From Paramecium sonneborni (Eukaryota > Ciliophora > Oligohymenophorea > Peniculida > Parameciidae), in NCBI GenBank assembly GCA_905182985.1, contig CAJJDN010000016.1, forward strand, positions 705,861 through 769,860: DNA of 64,000 bases, read 5' to 3'. The translations under genes and the position numbers were made by a program. The notes beneath the pieces were generated by a model, which was not told where the DNA came from, made no database searches, and saw nothing but the letters and a program-made list of their open reading frames with translations. Positions 1 to 10,238 of this stretch are shown piece by piece (position 1 is the first letter of the stretch; each line of letters opens with the position of its first letter).

Positions 1-80
1 TTATATCTAATCAAAAATGAAATTAAAATAAACTTTTAAACAGAACTATCATAAAATTTTAAATACTAATTAAATAAACA

Positions 81-911
81 TCATTTTATGATAATGTAAC
101 AAAATCCATCTGGATTGACAAATGTTGACACTAATAATCTAATTGGAAAATCCAAATTTACTTATAAACCTAGGACATGAATATTTAATTCATTATATTT
201 CAAACTCTATTTTTATTAATAAATATTTACATCCTCAAAAATTGGTTATAAGATATTTATCAAAGTTTCTTTTACATCTTTCAAAATATGGGATCTTTAA
301 ATTATATTACCATCAATACATATTCTAATTGGAATGCTTATTTATGATTCTTTTTTTAAACTACTTTAATCCCAAATTTTATCAAAAAATTCATAAAATT
401 AAGGTCTATAATTATGATCAGAATAGTTTTAAAACATTTTATATTATTATTCTATAGTGAGTGTTTAGAATATTTATTTTTCCCATTTATGTCCATATCT
501 AATCATACAGGCTTGTTTAAGATTCCAAAAATATCTATTTTTTATATCCATTTAAATGTTATCTGAAATAGGTAAAACATTATCTGGTCTTTTTTTTAAA
601 TGAACAATAATTTCTACATCTTCATTAATTTTATCAATTTGAACAAAAAAAGGAAGATGCCATTAAATTGTTTAGTCATTATATGATAACCATATAGAAG
701 ATTTCATTTTATTTGAGAATCTTATAAAATGGTTATAAATTGATTCAAAGTAGAATCCAGGATATTTATTTGAATAAACAATGCAAACATATGGAATACA
801 TTTAGCATCTTCATCAACTTCCTATAAGATAAATTTTCCAAGAAAAGACTATTCGTTTATTTATTTACGAATATCTTCTAAACTTATATCTACATTGGGC
901 TATATTTCCAT
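81..911 (-). CDS. ATG5: Autophagy protein ATG5
   Basis: A single open frame of 276 residues (ciliate code, stop TGA at 81-83, ATG at 909-911) with no intron. ATG5 is conjugated to ATG12 and, with ATG16, helps attach ATG8 to phagophore membranes. The alignment by eye is convincing across the protein: an N-terminal strand block (FLGKFILQ, about 23-30), the diagnostic tryptophan block WLSYNDQTIQWHLPFFVQ (about 74-91), a strand IIVHLKKRP, and the C-terminal NPDGFCYIII that matches the YPDNFLHI end of animal ATG5. The lysine in WNLKQACMIRYGH (about residue 132) falls where the ATG12-acceptor lysine (K130 in human) sits. Length matches the family (about 275). It diverges from the eL20 gene, with about 420 bp between the starts. 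Confidence 0.9.
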
Positions 912-1331
912 ACTCTTAAAATAAAATTAATATATATTTACAATATTTTAAAATTATATATAAAATAAATCATCATATTTATTTAAAAAAAAAGAAAATT
1001 TTTCAATAATTAAGAAAATAGTAATTAAAACTAAAGAAAATGACATGATTTTTAGAATTTCAAGAGACTCATTTTTGTTGCTTAATTTTAATGAATAATT
1101 TACATAGAGTATTGTATTTCATAAATTATAAGTTCACAAATATAAATAAATATATTGAATAATATATATAAGAAAGAGTTTTGTTAAATTTGTTGATCAT
1201 TTTGAATATAGTATAATAAAAATTTGTATTCTATTGTTTATCAAAATTGGGCAAGAAATTAAATCTTTTTTTAAAATATAAAAAAAATGGTTAAAAATTC
1301 AGCACAAGACCCATAAGATAATTCACTATAA
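912..1331. other. Intergenic region between divergent ATG5 and eL20
   Basis: About 420 bp of strongly A+T-rich DNA between two divergent start codons. No open frame of note is visible. It must hold both promoters and 5' leaders, but I cannot point to a specific element. Confidence 0.5.
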
Positions 1332-1969
1332 ATGAAAGTAATAGATAAAAGTGCTATAGAATTAGATTAGATAATATTTGGTTTCTGGTAGAAGACTTCC
1401 ATCAAAAGAAGATCCAAATCCAAAAGTGATAAGTATGAGAATCTTTGCAAGAAATACAGTGGCTGCAAAAAGCAGATTCTGGTATAGCATTAATTAATGG
1501 TTAGGTGGAATTTAAGAAGATTGAATAAACTTAGACCATCACATGGATAAATCTTAGCAGTATAAGAATTGTTTGAAAGAAGAGACACAAATGTTAAGAC
1601 ATATGGAATTGTTCTTAAATATTAATCAAGAACAACAATTCATAATATGTATAAAGAATTTAGAGATACAACATTAAATGGCGCAGTCTCTTAATTATGT
1701 AATAATATTTGCTAAAGAATATATTAGATTAAGAAATGGCTGGAAATCATAGAGCTTAACCATAAACAATTCATATTCTCAGAACATCAGTTTTAACAAA
1801 GAGTGCTGATATTAAGAGAGGAAAGACTAATTAATACAGAGTATTTTTGATAATTTAGTTTTAGGGTGATTCAATTAAATTCCCAATTGTCAAAACAGTT
1901 CCAAGAGCTAGTCATAAAAAATTCAGAACAGTGTTCAAAGCTAAAAGACCAAACCTCTATAGATCATGA
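1332..1969 (+). CDS. RPL18A: 60S ribosomal protein eL20 (L18a)
   Basis: Spliced length is 558 nt, 185 aa; human L18a has 176. Three introns: 1338-1365 (28 nt), 1482-1504 (23 nt) and 1699-1727 (29 nt), all GTA...TAG. The first lies two codons after the ATG and gives the start [14 protein letters not shown], matching the family's REYKVVGRCLP. Further matches are [53 protein letters not shown] and the basic end [17 protein letters not shown]. The protein is part of the large ribosomal subunit. An earlier ATG at 1287-1289 is in the wrong frame relative to the conserved start once intron 1 is removed, so 1332 was chosen. Confidence 0.93.
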
Positions 1970-2021
1970 ACATGTTATTTTAGTACAATAATCATAATAT
2001 AATAATAATTAATATAAAAAT

Positions 2022-2058
2022 AATAATTAGATAATTAATAGGTAATTATCTGATTATT
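2022..2058. terminator. Long hairpin between convergent genes (candidate 3'-end element)
   Basis: A 16-bp inverted repeat with one G-T wobble (arms 2022-2037 and 2043-2058) and a 5-nt loop lies between the eL20 stop and the stop of the convergent kinase. A related A+T-rich segment follows at about 2118-2136. A role in 3' processing or separation of the converging transcripts is inferred, not shown. Confidence 0.35.
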
Positions 2059-2172
2059 TGATTTCTTAAAAATTATTTTAAATATTATATTATAAAGAAT
2101 ATATTATCTATATTTTCTTATAATTATTAGATAATGAAGGTTTAAATAATATTATTTTATTATAACATATTA

Positions 2173-3531
2173 TCATTATTTATTAATCAATTTTTTGAAA
2201 TTAGGTAATTATTAGACAGGTTCATGAGTTTGTATTTAAATTGATAAAGATCCTGCATGAGAAGGAATCTTCATTAAATTTAAATAATTTAAAGCTTGTT
2301 TAGCACTTATTCTTTTTTATGGATCTTCTTCTAACATTTGTGCAACAAGATTTTAATAATCAGATTGTTTTATTTTAGAAAGTATTTAATTATTTTTAAT
2401 AAATTTTTTGTTATTTTCCATAATTTCTTTTTAAGTATTGCCTGTAATTAATTTTAGTCCAGTCAACCTAAACATCTTAATAAAAACTTACATTTAATAA
2501 AGTATAGCTCCACATGCAAAGATATCAACTTTTTCAGATATTTTTTAAGAGTAATCAAATATTTCTGGAGCCATAAATCCAGGTGTTCCAAATTTCATAT
2601 TTTTTTCTGATTCTAAGATCTCTAACTTTTATGTAATTCCAAAATCAATAATTTTTAATTAAGAAAATAATCCTAAATCATTGAACAATATATTATCTGG
2701 TTTAATATCTCTATGCACATATCCATTAATATGTAAATAATTTATTCCTTCCAAAATTTACTAAGGTTATTAATAGTGATTTTACTTCCATAATAACATC
2801 AATTTCACAGTTATTCAGTTTACAATATTTAAGACATTAATTAAGTGAACCGCCTTTTAAATATTATAATACTATCTAATAATGGTAATCTGATTCATAG
2901 ACTTCTATAAGCTTAACTATATTTTTATGAGACAGTTATTTCAATATTTCAACTTCATTTTGAAAAAACTATGATAATATGACAATATACTAATTAGGAA
3001 TATTTTTTCTGTTTTTTCATTTCTTTACACGCAAAAACATGCTAATTATCTTTTCTTTGGATCAATCGAATCTTATTAATAATTTTATGTAAATACAGAG
3101 CTTAATTGGTTGGCTTCTATTTTTTCAATAGTTGTAAAAAAAGGATCCATACTTTTATAAACCACTTTTCCATCCATATGTTCTTTAACTCTTAATAATA
3201 CATTTTAATCAGCATAAAAGTATCTCCATTCTCCTTTCCATAATAATGCAAAAGCTTCTAATTTCTAATTTTCTTCACTCACTTTCCAATCAATTCTTGT
3301 TTGCAAATTCAATGGAATAACATACTTGATTTATTAAGTAGACTTAACTATTAACCAAAATATTACTTCCCCAATATCAATACTTTCTTGGTTAATAAAG
3401 ATAGTATAGCTTTTATCAAACAATAAATGCTTTCTTATGCAATACATCAATTTGAATATTAATGAATTCAGAATACAAGATTCTATCCACTCTTAAATAG
3501 CAGGGGCATTAAAATCCAGTAAGATAATCAT
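2173..3531 (-). CDS. Protein kinase with N-terminal PH-like region and degenerate Gly loop
   Basis: Spliced 1263 nt, 420 aa. Four introns: 2468-2491, 2761-2785, 2969-2990 and 3072-3096; the last ends AAG. The N-terminal ~150 residues include [18 protein letters not shown], typical of the PH-like module in front of many ciliate kinases. The kinase domain has [10 protein letters not shown] with the beta-3 lysine, catalytic loop HRDIKPDN, metal loop DFG, and GTPGFMAPE. The glycine-rich loop is atypical: after splicing it reads about [13 protein letters not shown] with no glycine. The short tail ends KKLINKQ. The group is probably CAMK-like Ser/Thr, without EF-hands. The start ([10 protein letters not shown]) is the first in-frame ATG after a TGA; another ATG 37 nt upstream is out of frame. 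Confidence 0.75.
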
Positions 3532-3966
3532 TATCAGTAGACTATTTTATAGATTGAAAACTGTTCATATCACAAAAAGAAAAGAAACAACTTTTTTTTA
3601 AATGTATTAAGATTGTAACAGATATTAAAATAATAGATGACTAAGAATGAAACACTTTGATTCGAACTTCTTAAGTGAGGAAAAATATAAGAGAATATGA
3701 CATAAATTTAAGTTAAATTCTAAAAGGAAAGCTAAAATTAAAATTTTTCAAACTTCTTAAACATTTTATATTTTATATATTAAATATATTGAATATATCA
3801 ACCTAATCGATATAATTATTAGATTGATGAAGATTAGAAGTATTTTAGGATTATTGTCAACGATATTAATTATTTTATATTTTTTTTATTAATTATTTTT
3901 TAATTACAAATTAAAATTATATCGATTTTCTTTTTTTAAAAAACCTTAAAAAATATCATATATAAC
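3532..3966. other. Intergenic region with a 13-bp inverted repeat
   Basis: About 435 bp between the kinase start and the stop of the carboxypeptidase gene behind it. It is A+T-rich with no supported gene. A perfect 13-bp inverted repeat (AATCGATATAATT at 3805-3817 and its complement at 3915-3927) is the only structure noticed. Confidence 0.4.
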
Positions 3967-5495
3967 TCAAGGAAGGTACTATCCTTTAATAAACTTACTC
4001 ATAAATTCTTTTGACTCTTCTCTTTTTTCTAATGGTACCATATGTCCAGCATTTCTTACAGTTAATAATGTGAGACCATCTAAATCCATAACATATCCAG
4101 CATTTTGATCTGGATCATAAATTCTCTTACTTGGAACAAACCAAGGTCTCCAAGGTTTCAAAGTAGCCAAATCTAAGATATATAATTTAAATTATTACTA
4201 AATTCTTTTTATAATTTATCGACCCAATACATGGTACCTGTAATTGGTACAACAGCATCAACATCACCACTGAATTTTAAAATTCTTATTTAATTTTTGA
4301 GTAATTTTCCATATAAATAATATGAACCTCTGTCATCTACTTTATAATTATTCATATATTTTGAACAAATAGACCATGGAAGAGATTCTTTTTTAATATG
4401 AAGAAGCTAAAAAATATATATATAAAAATATTACATTTCTAACTTCATCTAATCTTAAATAATGATATAATCCTTATACATCAGCACATGGAGGTACATC
4501 AGAATCATCATTTGATTATCTCATTCCACCAAATTTTTAACTCATCTTACTACCTTCAGGTGTGTATGTATAACAAAAACCATAAATATTATAAGGATTG
4601 AATTTAATTTTATCTGAATTATTTCCTCTAACTTCAATTTCTACTTAATCTGCTATTTTAGTACAATTTGGAGTTTTCTTTCCATAACAATCTTACTAAA
4701 CAGTCAATATCTATTCATATAATTCTTAACTAATAAAATTATGTCTTCCATAAAATTTATAAACATGGATTTAGAAAGGATCAGCTGCTTCTGTACATTC
4801 AGTAGGATCTGTACAACCATTACCTATTGCCAATCCTTATAAATTAATTCGATTATCAATTGACTATCCAGCATTATAATCAATAATTTTATCAGCTAAA
4901 GTTGGAATATAAATTCCAGCATATGATTCTCCTGAAATGAAGAATGGTAATTTTTTATATTCTTAAAATTTATTAAAAAAGTCCACCAATGCATTAATAT
5001 TATATTAGGCTGTAGATTCATCTGATTATTAAAGTTCAGGACCAATTGAAAATCCTACTGTTATTGGAGATTCAATATAAAGCATATTAGTCTTTTAATA
5101 TAAATTATAGATTTATTACAAAACTTGTCCAAGAATGATCGTTCATTTTGAATTCAGCTGTTCCTTCTATAAATACAAATGGACCATTCTCATTAAATGC
5201 TCCTTATAAAGATGAACATCCTGGGCCACCATTTAACCAAAGTGTTACAGGCTTATTTAATGGATCAACTTATGCTGGATAAAACATATAATGAAATTAA
5301 GCTTTTCCTTCAGCATCTGCTTTTAAATAACCAGAATAACTAAAACATCAATATAGAATATTACACTTATCCGTCATAATTTATCTTAAATAATCGATTC
5401 AACTCATTCTAATCTACCTTATCCTACTCCTCTACTTATACTTATAGAGCAAGACATATCGAAAGCAAACTCAAAAATATAACAAAATTCTTCAT
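3967..5495 (-). CDS. Serine carboxypeptidase (peptidase family S10), secreted/lysosomal
   Basis: Spliced 1422 nt, 473 aa. Introns at 4173-4198, 4407-4434, 5092-5119 (ends AAG) and 5340-5364. A clean signal peptide opens the protein (MKNFVIFLSLLSICLA). Family landmarks follow in order: VYSGYL, TLWLNGGPGCSSLQGAF (oxyanion and substrate region), NMLYIESPITVGFSIG, nucleophile motif FFISGESYAGIYIP (Ser), CSYxxx-type cysteine region, LKFSGDVDAVVPITGT (catalytic Asp) and LLTVRNAGHMVPLEKR (catalytic His). The triad Ser-Asp-His is complete, so an active acid carboxypeptidase is expected, removing C-terminal residues in lysosomes, food vacuoles or outside the cell. Length is typical. The last residues are GQYLP before TGA. 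Confidence 0.94.
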
Positions 5496-5568
5496 TCTTT
5501 AATTTTAATATTTTGTTCATAATGATGATTTCATTGCATAAGAAATAATAATTATTAATATATTTGTT

Positions 5569-6443
5569 ATGGGAAATGGTACCATTTATTTTTTATTTCT
5601 AAAGATCCTTTAGCCTCCTGCACCAAAAAATCTAAGTCTTCTCTACCTTTTAGGGAATCTAATCTTACTTTTAGTAGACAGTTCAATCAAACTACCTGCT
5701 CAATCTTATAAGGAGATATATTTGTTAGTGGAATTAATATAGGTTTTATATTTATATAATATCATAGTTAATTGCTCATATGAACCTGCAGACTCCTTAA
5801 TTCTTAAACAGTATTTTATTTTAAATGATATCTTAGAGATGAGAAAATTAAAAAAAAATATAGAGATGATATTCGAGCAAGTATATTTTATCTTCTAAAT
5901 AGTGCATGTAGGAGATGTTATTTTAACAGAAAGATAGAATCTATTTCTCCTTCATGCTAAATTACCAATGTATTCAGAAATTAAAGATTTATAAAAAGTG
6001 TATTCAACTTATGAAAAATGGTATTGTATCTATATTATTGTTTCAAGTCTTCAAATTGCAGAAGTGAATCTACTATCTGAAATCACTTTTACTGAATAAA
6101 ATGCCTTAAATTTTGCTATACCAAAATAGTATAATGCAGAATGTTTGATCAGATGTATCATTAATCATATTAGTTTAAATCCTTAAACCAACCTTAAATA
6201 AATTAATTTTCTAAGTAATGATTATAAAACAGTAAATTAAATCATATATTTTCTTAGATCAACATATATAAATTAGAATTAGATAATATCTTGGAAGAAA
6301 TGAAAGTACCTAATTTAGCCGAGAAAAACAAAAAAACATTTTTTGAATTTTTAAATTCCACTAATTGTGAAGAAGCTCCCTATTTTCTAAGTACTGGTCT
6401 AACATCAAGTTTTGCTCATTTGACTGAAAAAAGTTCACAATGA
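5569..6443 (+). CDS. Divergent macro-domain protein
   Basis: Six introns (5579-5604, 5743-5767, 5811-5836, 5881-5902, 6021-6047, 6232-6257) give 723 nt, 240 aa. After splicing the first ~190 residues follow the macro-domain order: CSILQGDIFVSGINIVNCS (normally GDIT...AIVNAAN), MHVGDVILTERQNLFLLHA (normally G.A..T.GY.L...IH.VGP), LQKVYSTYEKCLQIAEVNL, then ITFTEQNALNFAI. Macro domains bind ADP-ribose or related ligands. Here the Asn-Ala-Asn and Gly-rich phosphate loop are changed, so catalysis is doubtful. The tail contains PNLAEKNKKTFFEFLNS. Intron 2 starts GTT and introns 1 and 5 end AAG. Reading straight through intron 1 also leaves a frame open for about 240 codons, but that protein makes less sense. 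Family call is moderate. Confidence 0.6.
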
Positions 6444-6525
6444 CATAAATTATTAATACTCTTATAAATTGTAATTAAATTAAAAGTTATTGAATTTAGT
6501 ACTAATATTAATCATCAACAATTTT

Positions 6526-8157
6526 TCATTTTAGTTTTTCCATAAAATTTATAAAATGTTCATAAGTAAACTTATTTAATATTATATCATAAATACCCTC
6601 CATCTCAAACAATGTTTTTCAAATTCCTTATTTAAAGATAATTATTCAGTTTACATAAGTCTAACTAAACTTTTTTTACTGATATATTAACTTTTATTTG
6701 ATAATATTTAGAATCCTTTTCTTAAATTTTCAATTGTTAGTACTCTACTCAAATTGATATTCATTACTAAAAAATCTTAAAATCCAACTTATTGATTAGA
6801 TTCTATCAATTATTAATAATCAGATATCACATTTGAATCTTCAAACAATTCTTACATTAATTTACATAGATTTATTAAATTCAAACTGTTATCTTCAATT
6901 TTATCTAATATATCATAGAGTTTTTGCATTATTAAAAATTATTGAGGAACCATAGATTAAATCACATAAAAACTAAAGCATTTTTATAAATAATTAATTT
7001 TTTTATGAACATTTTATGGTATTAGTTTCATTCTATGTAGTTTAACAAATTCTTAATTTCCTAATTAAATAAATTTATTCTCCTAAATTTATTCAATTTT
7101 AATTCTTTATTAAGGAGCCAATTATAACATTGCCAATATTAAAGATCTCAAATTGATTCCAATTATATTTTATGGAAGTCTTAAATTAGACTTTATTGTC
7201 TCTAACCATATTTCATTATCTAAATCCTTATAATTAGCAATTTTCGAAACATTTAACTTTGAAATCATTTAGTAAATTATTAAACCTATTTACCATATAT
7301 CTAATTCTGGTGATTTATACTTATCTATTGTATCAAAATTAGTGCTACTATTTTCTAATTTCTTTAATTGAAATATTCCACTTATATTTGTTAATTTCAA
7401 ATAATGATACTTAGAATTCACAAAAAAATGAAATGATTGCATATCTAAATTGTTATGATATAACTATTTAGAATGTAAATGACCTACAACTGAAATAATT
7501 TAAGACGCAATAATTGAAATTTATTCTAAATTTAAATCTAAATGCTTATCAATATAAACTTATAAGCTCTCTAAAGAGCAATATTCAAAATATAACTTAT
7601 CTTTTTACAATTATTCTTCATTTTCTATTTCTAAAATCTCAATTATATGAGGATGAGTCTAAACTTAAATAATTATTTACAAGTGCAGTTTTATTTAGTC
7701 GAATATTACTATATTGAATATTTTCTACACTTAAGTCAGAAGAACTAGTATAATAAATTCTTCCAGTAATTTTATTAACAAAGTATTTATAAATACAGTG
7801 TTCATCTTTATTCAATTCATCAGAAGGTATGAAATCACTTTCCTATAATTTATTCATTTCAGCATTTCTTTTACTTATTAGTAACGTTTAGTGTGATCTT
7901 ATAGTTCTAGGCGATTATTTAAGTTTTTCTCTTTGCATTTGATAAGTTTCTAAAATCATCGTTAATTAGTGTTAAGCACTGTTTGGTTGAGTAAAATTTC
8001 CAAGTCTATTATTTCTTTAGAGGTGAGAATCAGGTGAATTATATTTCTATAGACTAATATTTTAAATTTTCTAATATATAGTTTCTTTATTTACATCATT
8101 CTAACTTTATTGTTTATTATTTTTAGAAGAATTAGGCTTCCCACTGCATAATCCCAT
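6526..8157 (-). CDS. CDPK-like pseudokinase, with probable 1-nt frameshift
   Basis: ATG at 8155-8157 opens MGLCSGKPN, an N-myristoylation/palmitoylation signal. One intron (7659-7680). The kinase-like domain begins near HPHIIEILE; the normal beta-3 lysine is absent, the catalytic loop reads LYHNNLDMQSF instead of HRDLKxxN, and DFG is replaced by TNIS. YKSPELDIWQIG replaces the APE/DxW region. The C-terminal third resembles degenerate EF-hands (e.g. LFEMEGIYDIILNKFTYEHF). The last part lies in another frame: a run of five T (6615-6619) needs one more base to keep the frame. With that base the length is 537 codons, 536 aa. Without it the frame runs on to a TGA at about 6439. Either a sequencing error or a decaying gene. 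Function: possibly Ca2+-regulated scaffold. Confidence 0.65.
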
Positions 8158-9282
8158 TTCTTAAATAACTTTATTATAAAATGATTAAAAATAGGATTCT
8201 AAACATAAAAATAAATTATCTTCTTGGATTATTATTAAATGCTAAAATTTTTATTTAATCAACTTATTTTAGAATACTGGAAGCAAAAATAGAAAAATTA
8301 ACTTCTTGTTTTTTATCATTTATATCAAGAAATTAATTCTTAATTTTATGTAAATTAAATAATCTATATTTAATAATAATTTCACTGTGAAATTAAATAG
8401 CGATAAGCAATTGCCCAAATTGTTTTGATATTTAGGATCATTCATAGCTTTTAATCCATAATATTATAAAACATTTATTATTAGATTCGAATGATCACCA
8501 TTTTTATTGTATAAAATATATATTAATTATATATATTGAGATTAATAAAAAGTAAATTATAATTGATTGAATAAATATATATAAAATAATATATTCTAAA
8601 AATTAATTTCCAATCAGGTTTTTCTTATTATTATAATGGATAGAAATAATTTTTTCCAAATAAATTATGTAAAAAGATAAATTATTCAGTGATTTTTATA
8701 TACTATCATTTAATAAGTATGAAATGAATTTAAGACTTATCTTAATTAACTTATATGAAACATCATTGTAAATTATTGGCATTTAGTGTAAAATATATTT
8801 TAGATACAAGAATTTGATTAGTTTTAGAAAATAAATATTTTGAAAAAAGATGTTTCCTTATTGTTCCTATCGATTATTTTAACTAAATTATTGAATATTT
8901 ATACATGCTTTCGGTAATTAAGTATAATTTAGTTCATCATAACAAAATAATTTTTAGAATCATTAAAAATGATAATGTTTGAAAATAATGCATAATATCA
9001 AATTCTAAAAATGTTAGATGAATTATTACCTTAGAAATAGTATTGAAAATTCACCTTTTATAAAACCCAATATTTCAAAAAAGAGAGGGGTTTAGAAATT
9101 TTGTGGAAACTAAGTACTTTAATGATATTGATTCAATGAATGAAATATCCTAATATACAAATTAAAACACTTACACATAAATAGAAATGGGATTGTTTGA
9201 TCTAATAATTGTTTTTAATATATTATTATAATAAATATTGATTATAATTGAGATTCTATTAACAATTAAATTAAAATTTAAT
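8158..9282. other. Gene-poor stretch, possible degenerate coding remnant
   Basis: About 1.1 kb with no gene I can support. On the minus strand around 8170-8525 there are short open stretches in two frames, such as HSNLIINVLQYYGLKAMND and NDKKQEVNFSIFASSILKQ, that read like protein but cannot be joined by a normal intron and lack a clear start. This may be a gene remnant. From about 8530 to 9282 I see only A+T-rich DNA with short chance frames. Confidence 0.35.
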
Positions 9283-10189
9283 TCAAGTAACAGATAAATA
9301 TTTAATTCTCAATTATTATATTTAGTAAGACAAATTCATTGATCTATATTAAGGTTTTCTTTTATAAGGAGGTACTTTAAAGTAAGGAGCCAAAGAATCA
9401 TGTGACATTTAATCATAATCAATTAGACTAGTTTCATTAAATTCACATTCAGATTCATTTTCATTCCCATATATCATATTATCATACTCTGCTTGACATT
9501 TATTCAAAAACTTTTTGTATTATTGCCAACAATACTAAATTAAGCTCTCATCAATATCTTAATCTAAAGGTTCTACTTCATAAAGCATTTTATTAATTAT
9601 ATTTGGCGCAATATATCGATGTTATTTAGTTTAATGTATAACAGTATTGCTAGAATCTTTAGTTGAATAAAACTCTATATTTAGATTCTTTTTGCATTTT
9701 TAATCAAGTTTCATTGTCTTTTTAAGTTATTTCATATCACTTAAAATTTGTTAAATATTTTTGAAATCTGTGTTTTTCTAATGAATAATTCTACACTAAT
9801 GTATGTTATATTTTTATTATGGTGGTTTAAGATTATTTTCTTTAATAGACATAATAAATAAAAATACTTTTATATGCTTCATCTTCAATAAGAAGACCAT
9901 GTTTATTGCAATATCTCAAATAATCATATATGTCTGTAATTCCTAATGATTCAAGATGTTTGATAAACAAGAATTCATTCTGAATGCAACCTTAATAAAT
10001 AGGATCTTAGATTAATTGTTCATAAAGGGATTAATGAAAAAGACAATTTTTTCGTTTTCTTAGATTCCTTTCAGTAAGTCCATCAAGCGGTTTGTTTTAG
10101 AATGAATCATCTTCTTGTTCTTACTGAGAATCAGTCAAATCTATTATATTACCGGGAAAATTATAATCAGTCTTAAAAAGCTGTTCCAT
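9283..10189 (-). CDS. Unrecognised acidic/Gln-containing protein
   Basis: Spliced 879 nt, 292 aa, with one intron (9840-9867, ends AAAG). The sequence is codon-regular and clearly coding. It starts MEQLFKTDYNFPGNIIDLTD, has a basic patch RNLRKRKNCLFHQSLYEQL, then HLESLGITDIYDYLRYCNKH, and ends in an acidic segment (NENESECEFNETS) followed by DSLAPYFKVPPYKRKP. No transmembrane segment or signal peptide. I do not recognise the family. The basic and acidic patches would suit a nuclear or chromatin-associated protein, but that is only an impression. It is tandem with THOC1 behind it, only 49 bp away. Confidence 0.6.
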
Positions 10190-10238
10190 TTATTTGTGTA
10201 TTAAATATTAATTAATTGTATATTTTTTAAATTATAAT

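Noticed and set aside
1..80. Telomere or chromosome end at the left edge
   Set aside because: No C4A2/C3A3 repeats are present; the window starts within ordinary A+T-rich sequence after the ATG5 stop.
5569..6303. An uninterrupted 244-residue protein in the frame starting MGNGTIYFLF
   Set aside because: Splicing six short introns gives a protein with macro-domain order and a longer natural end. The unspliced frame is open only because TAA and TAG are sense codons.
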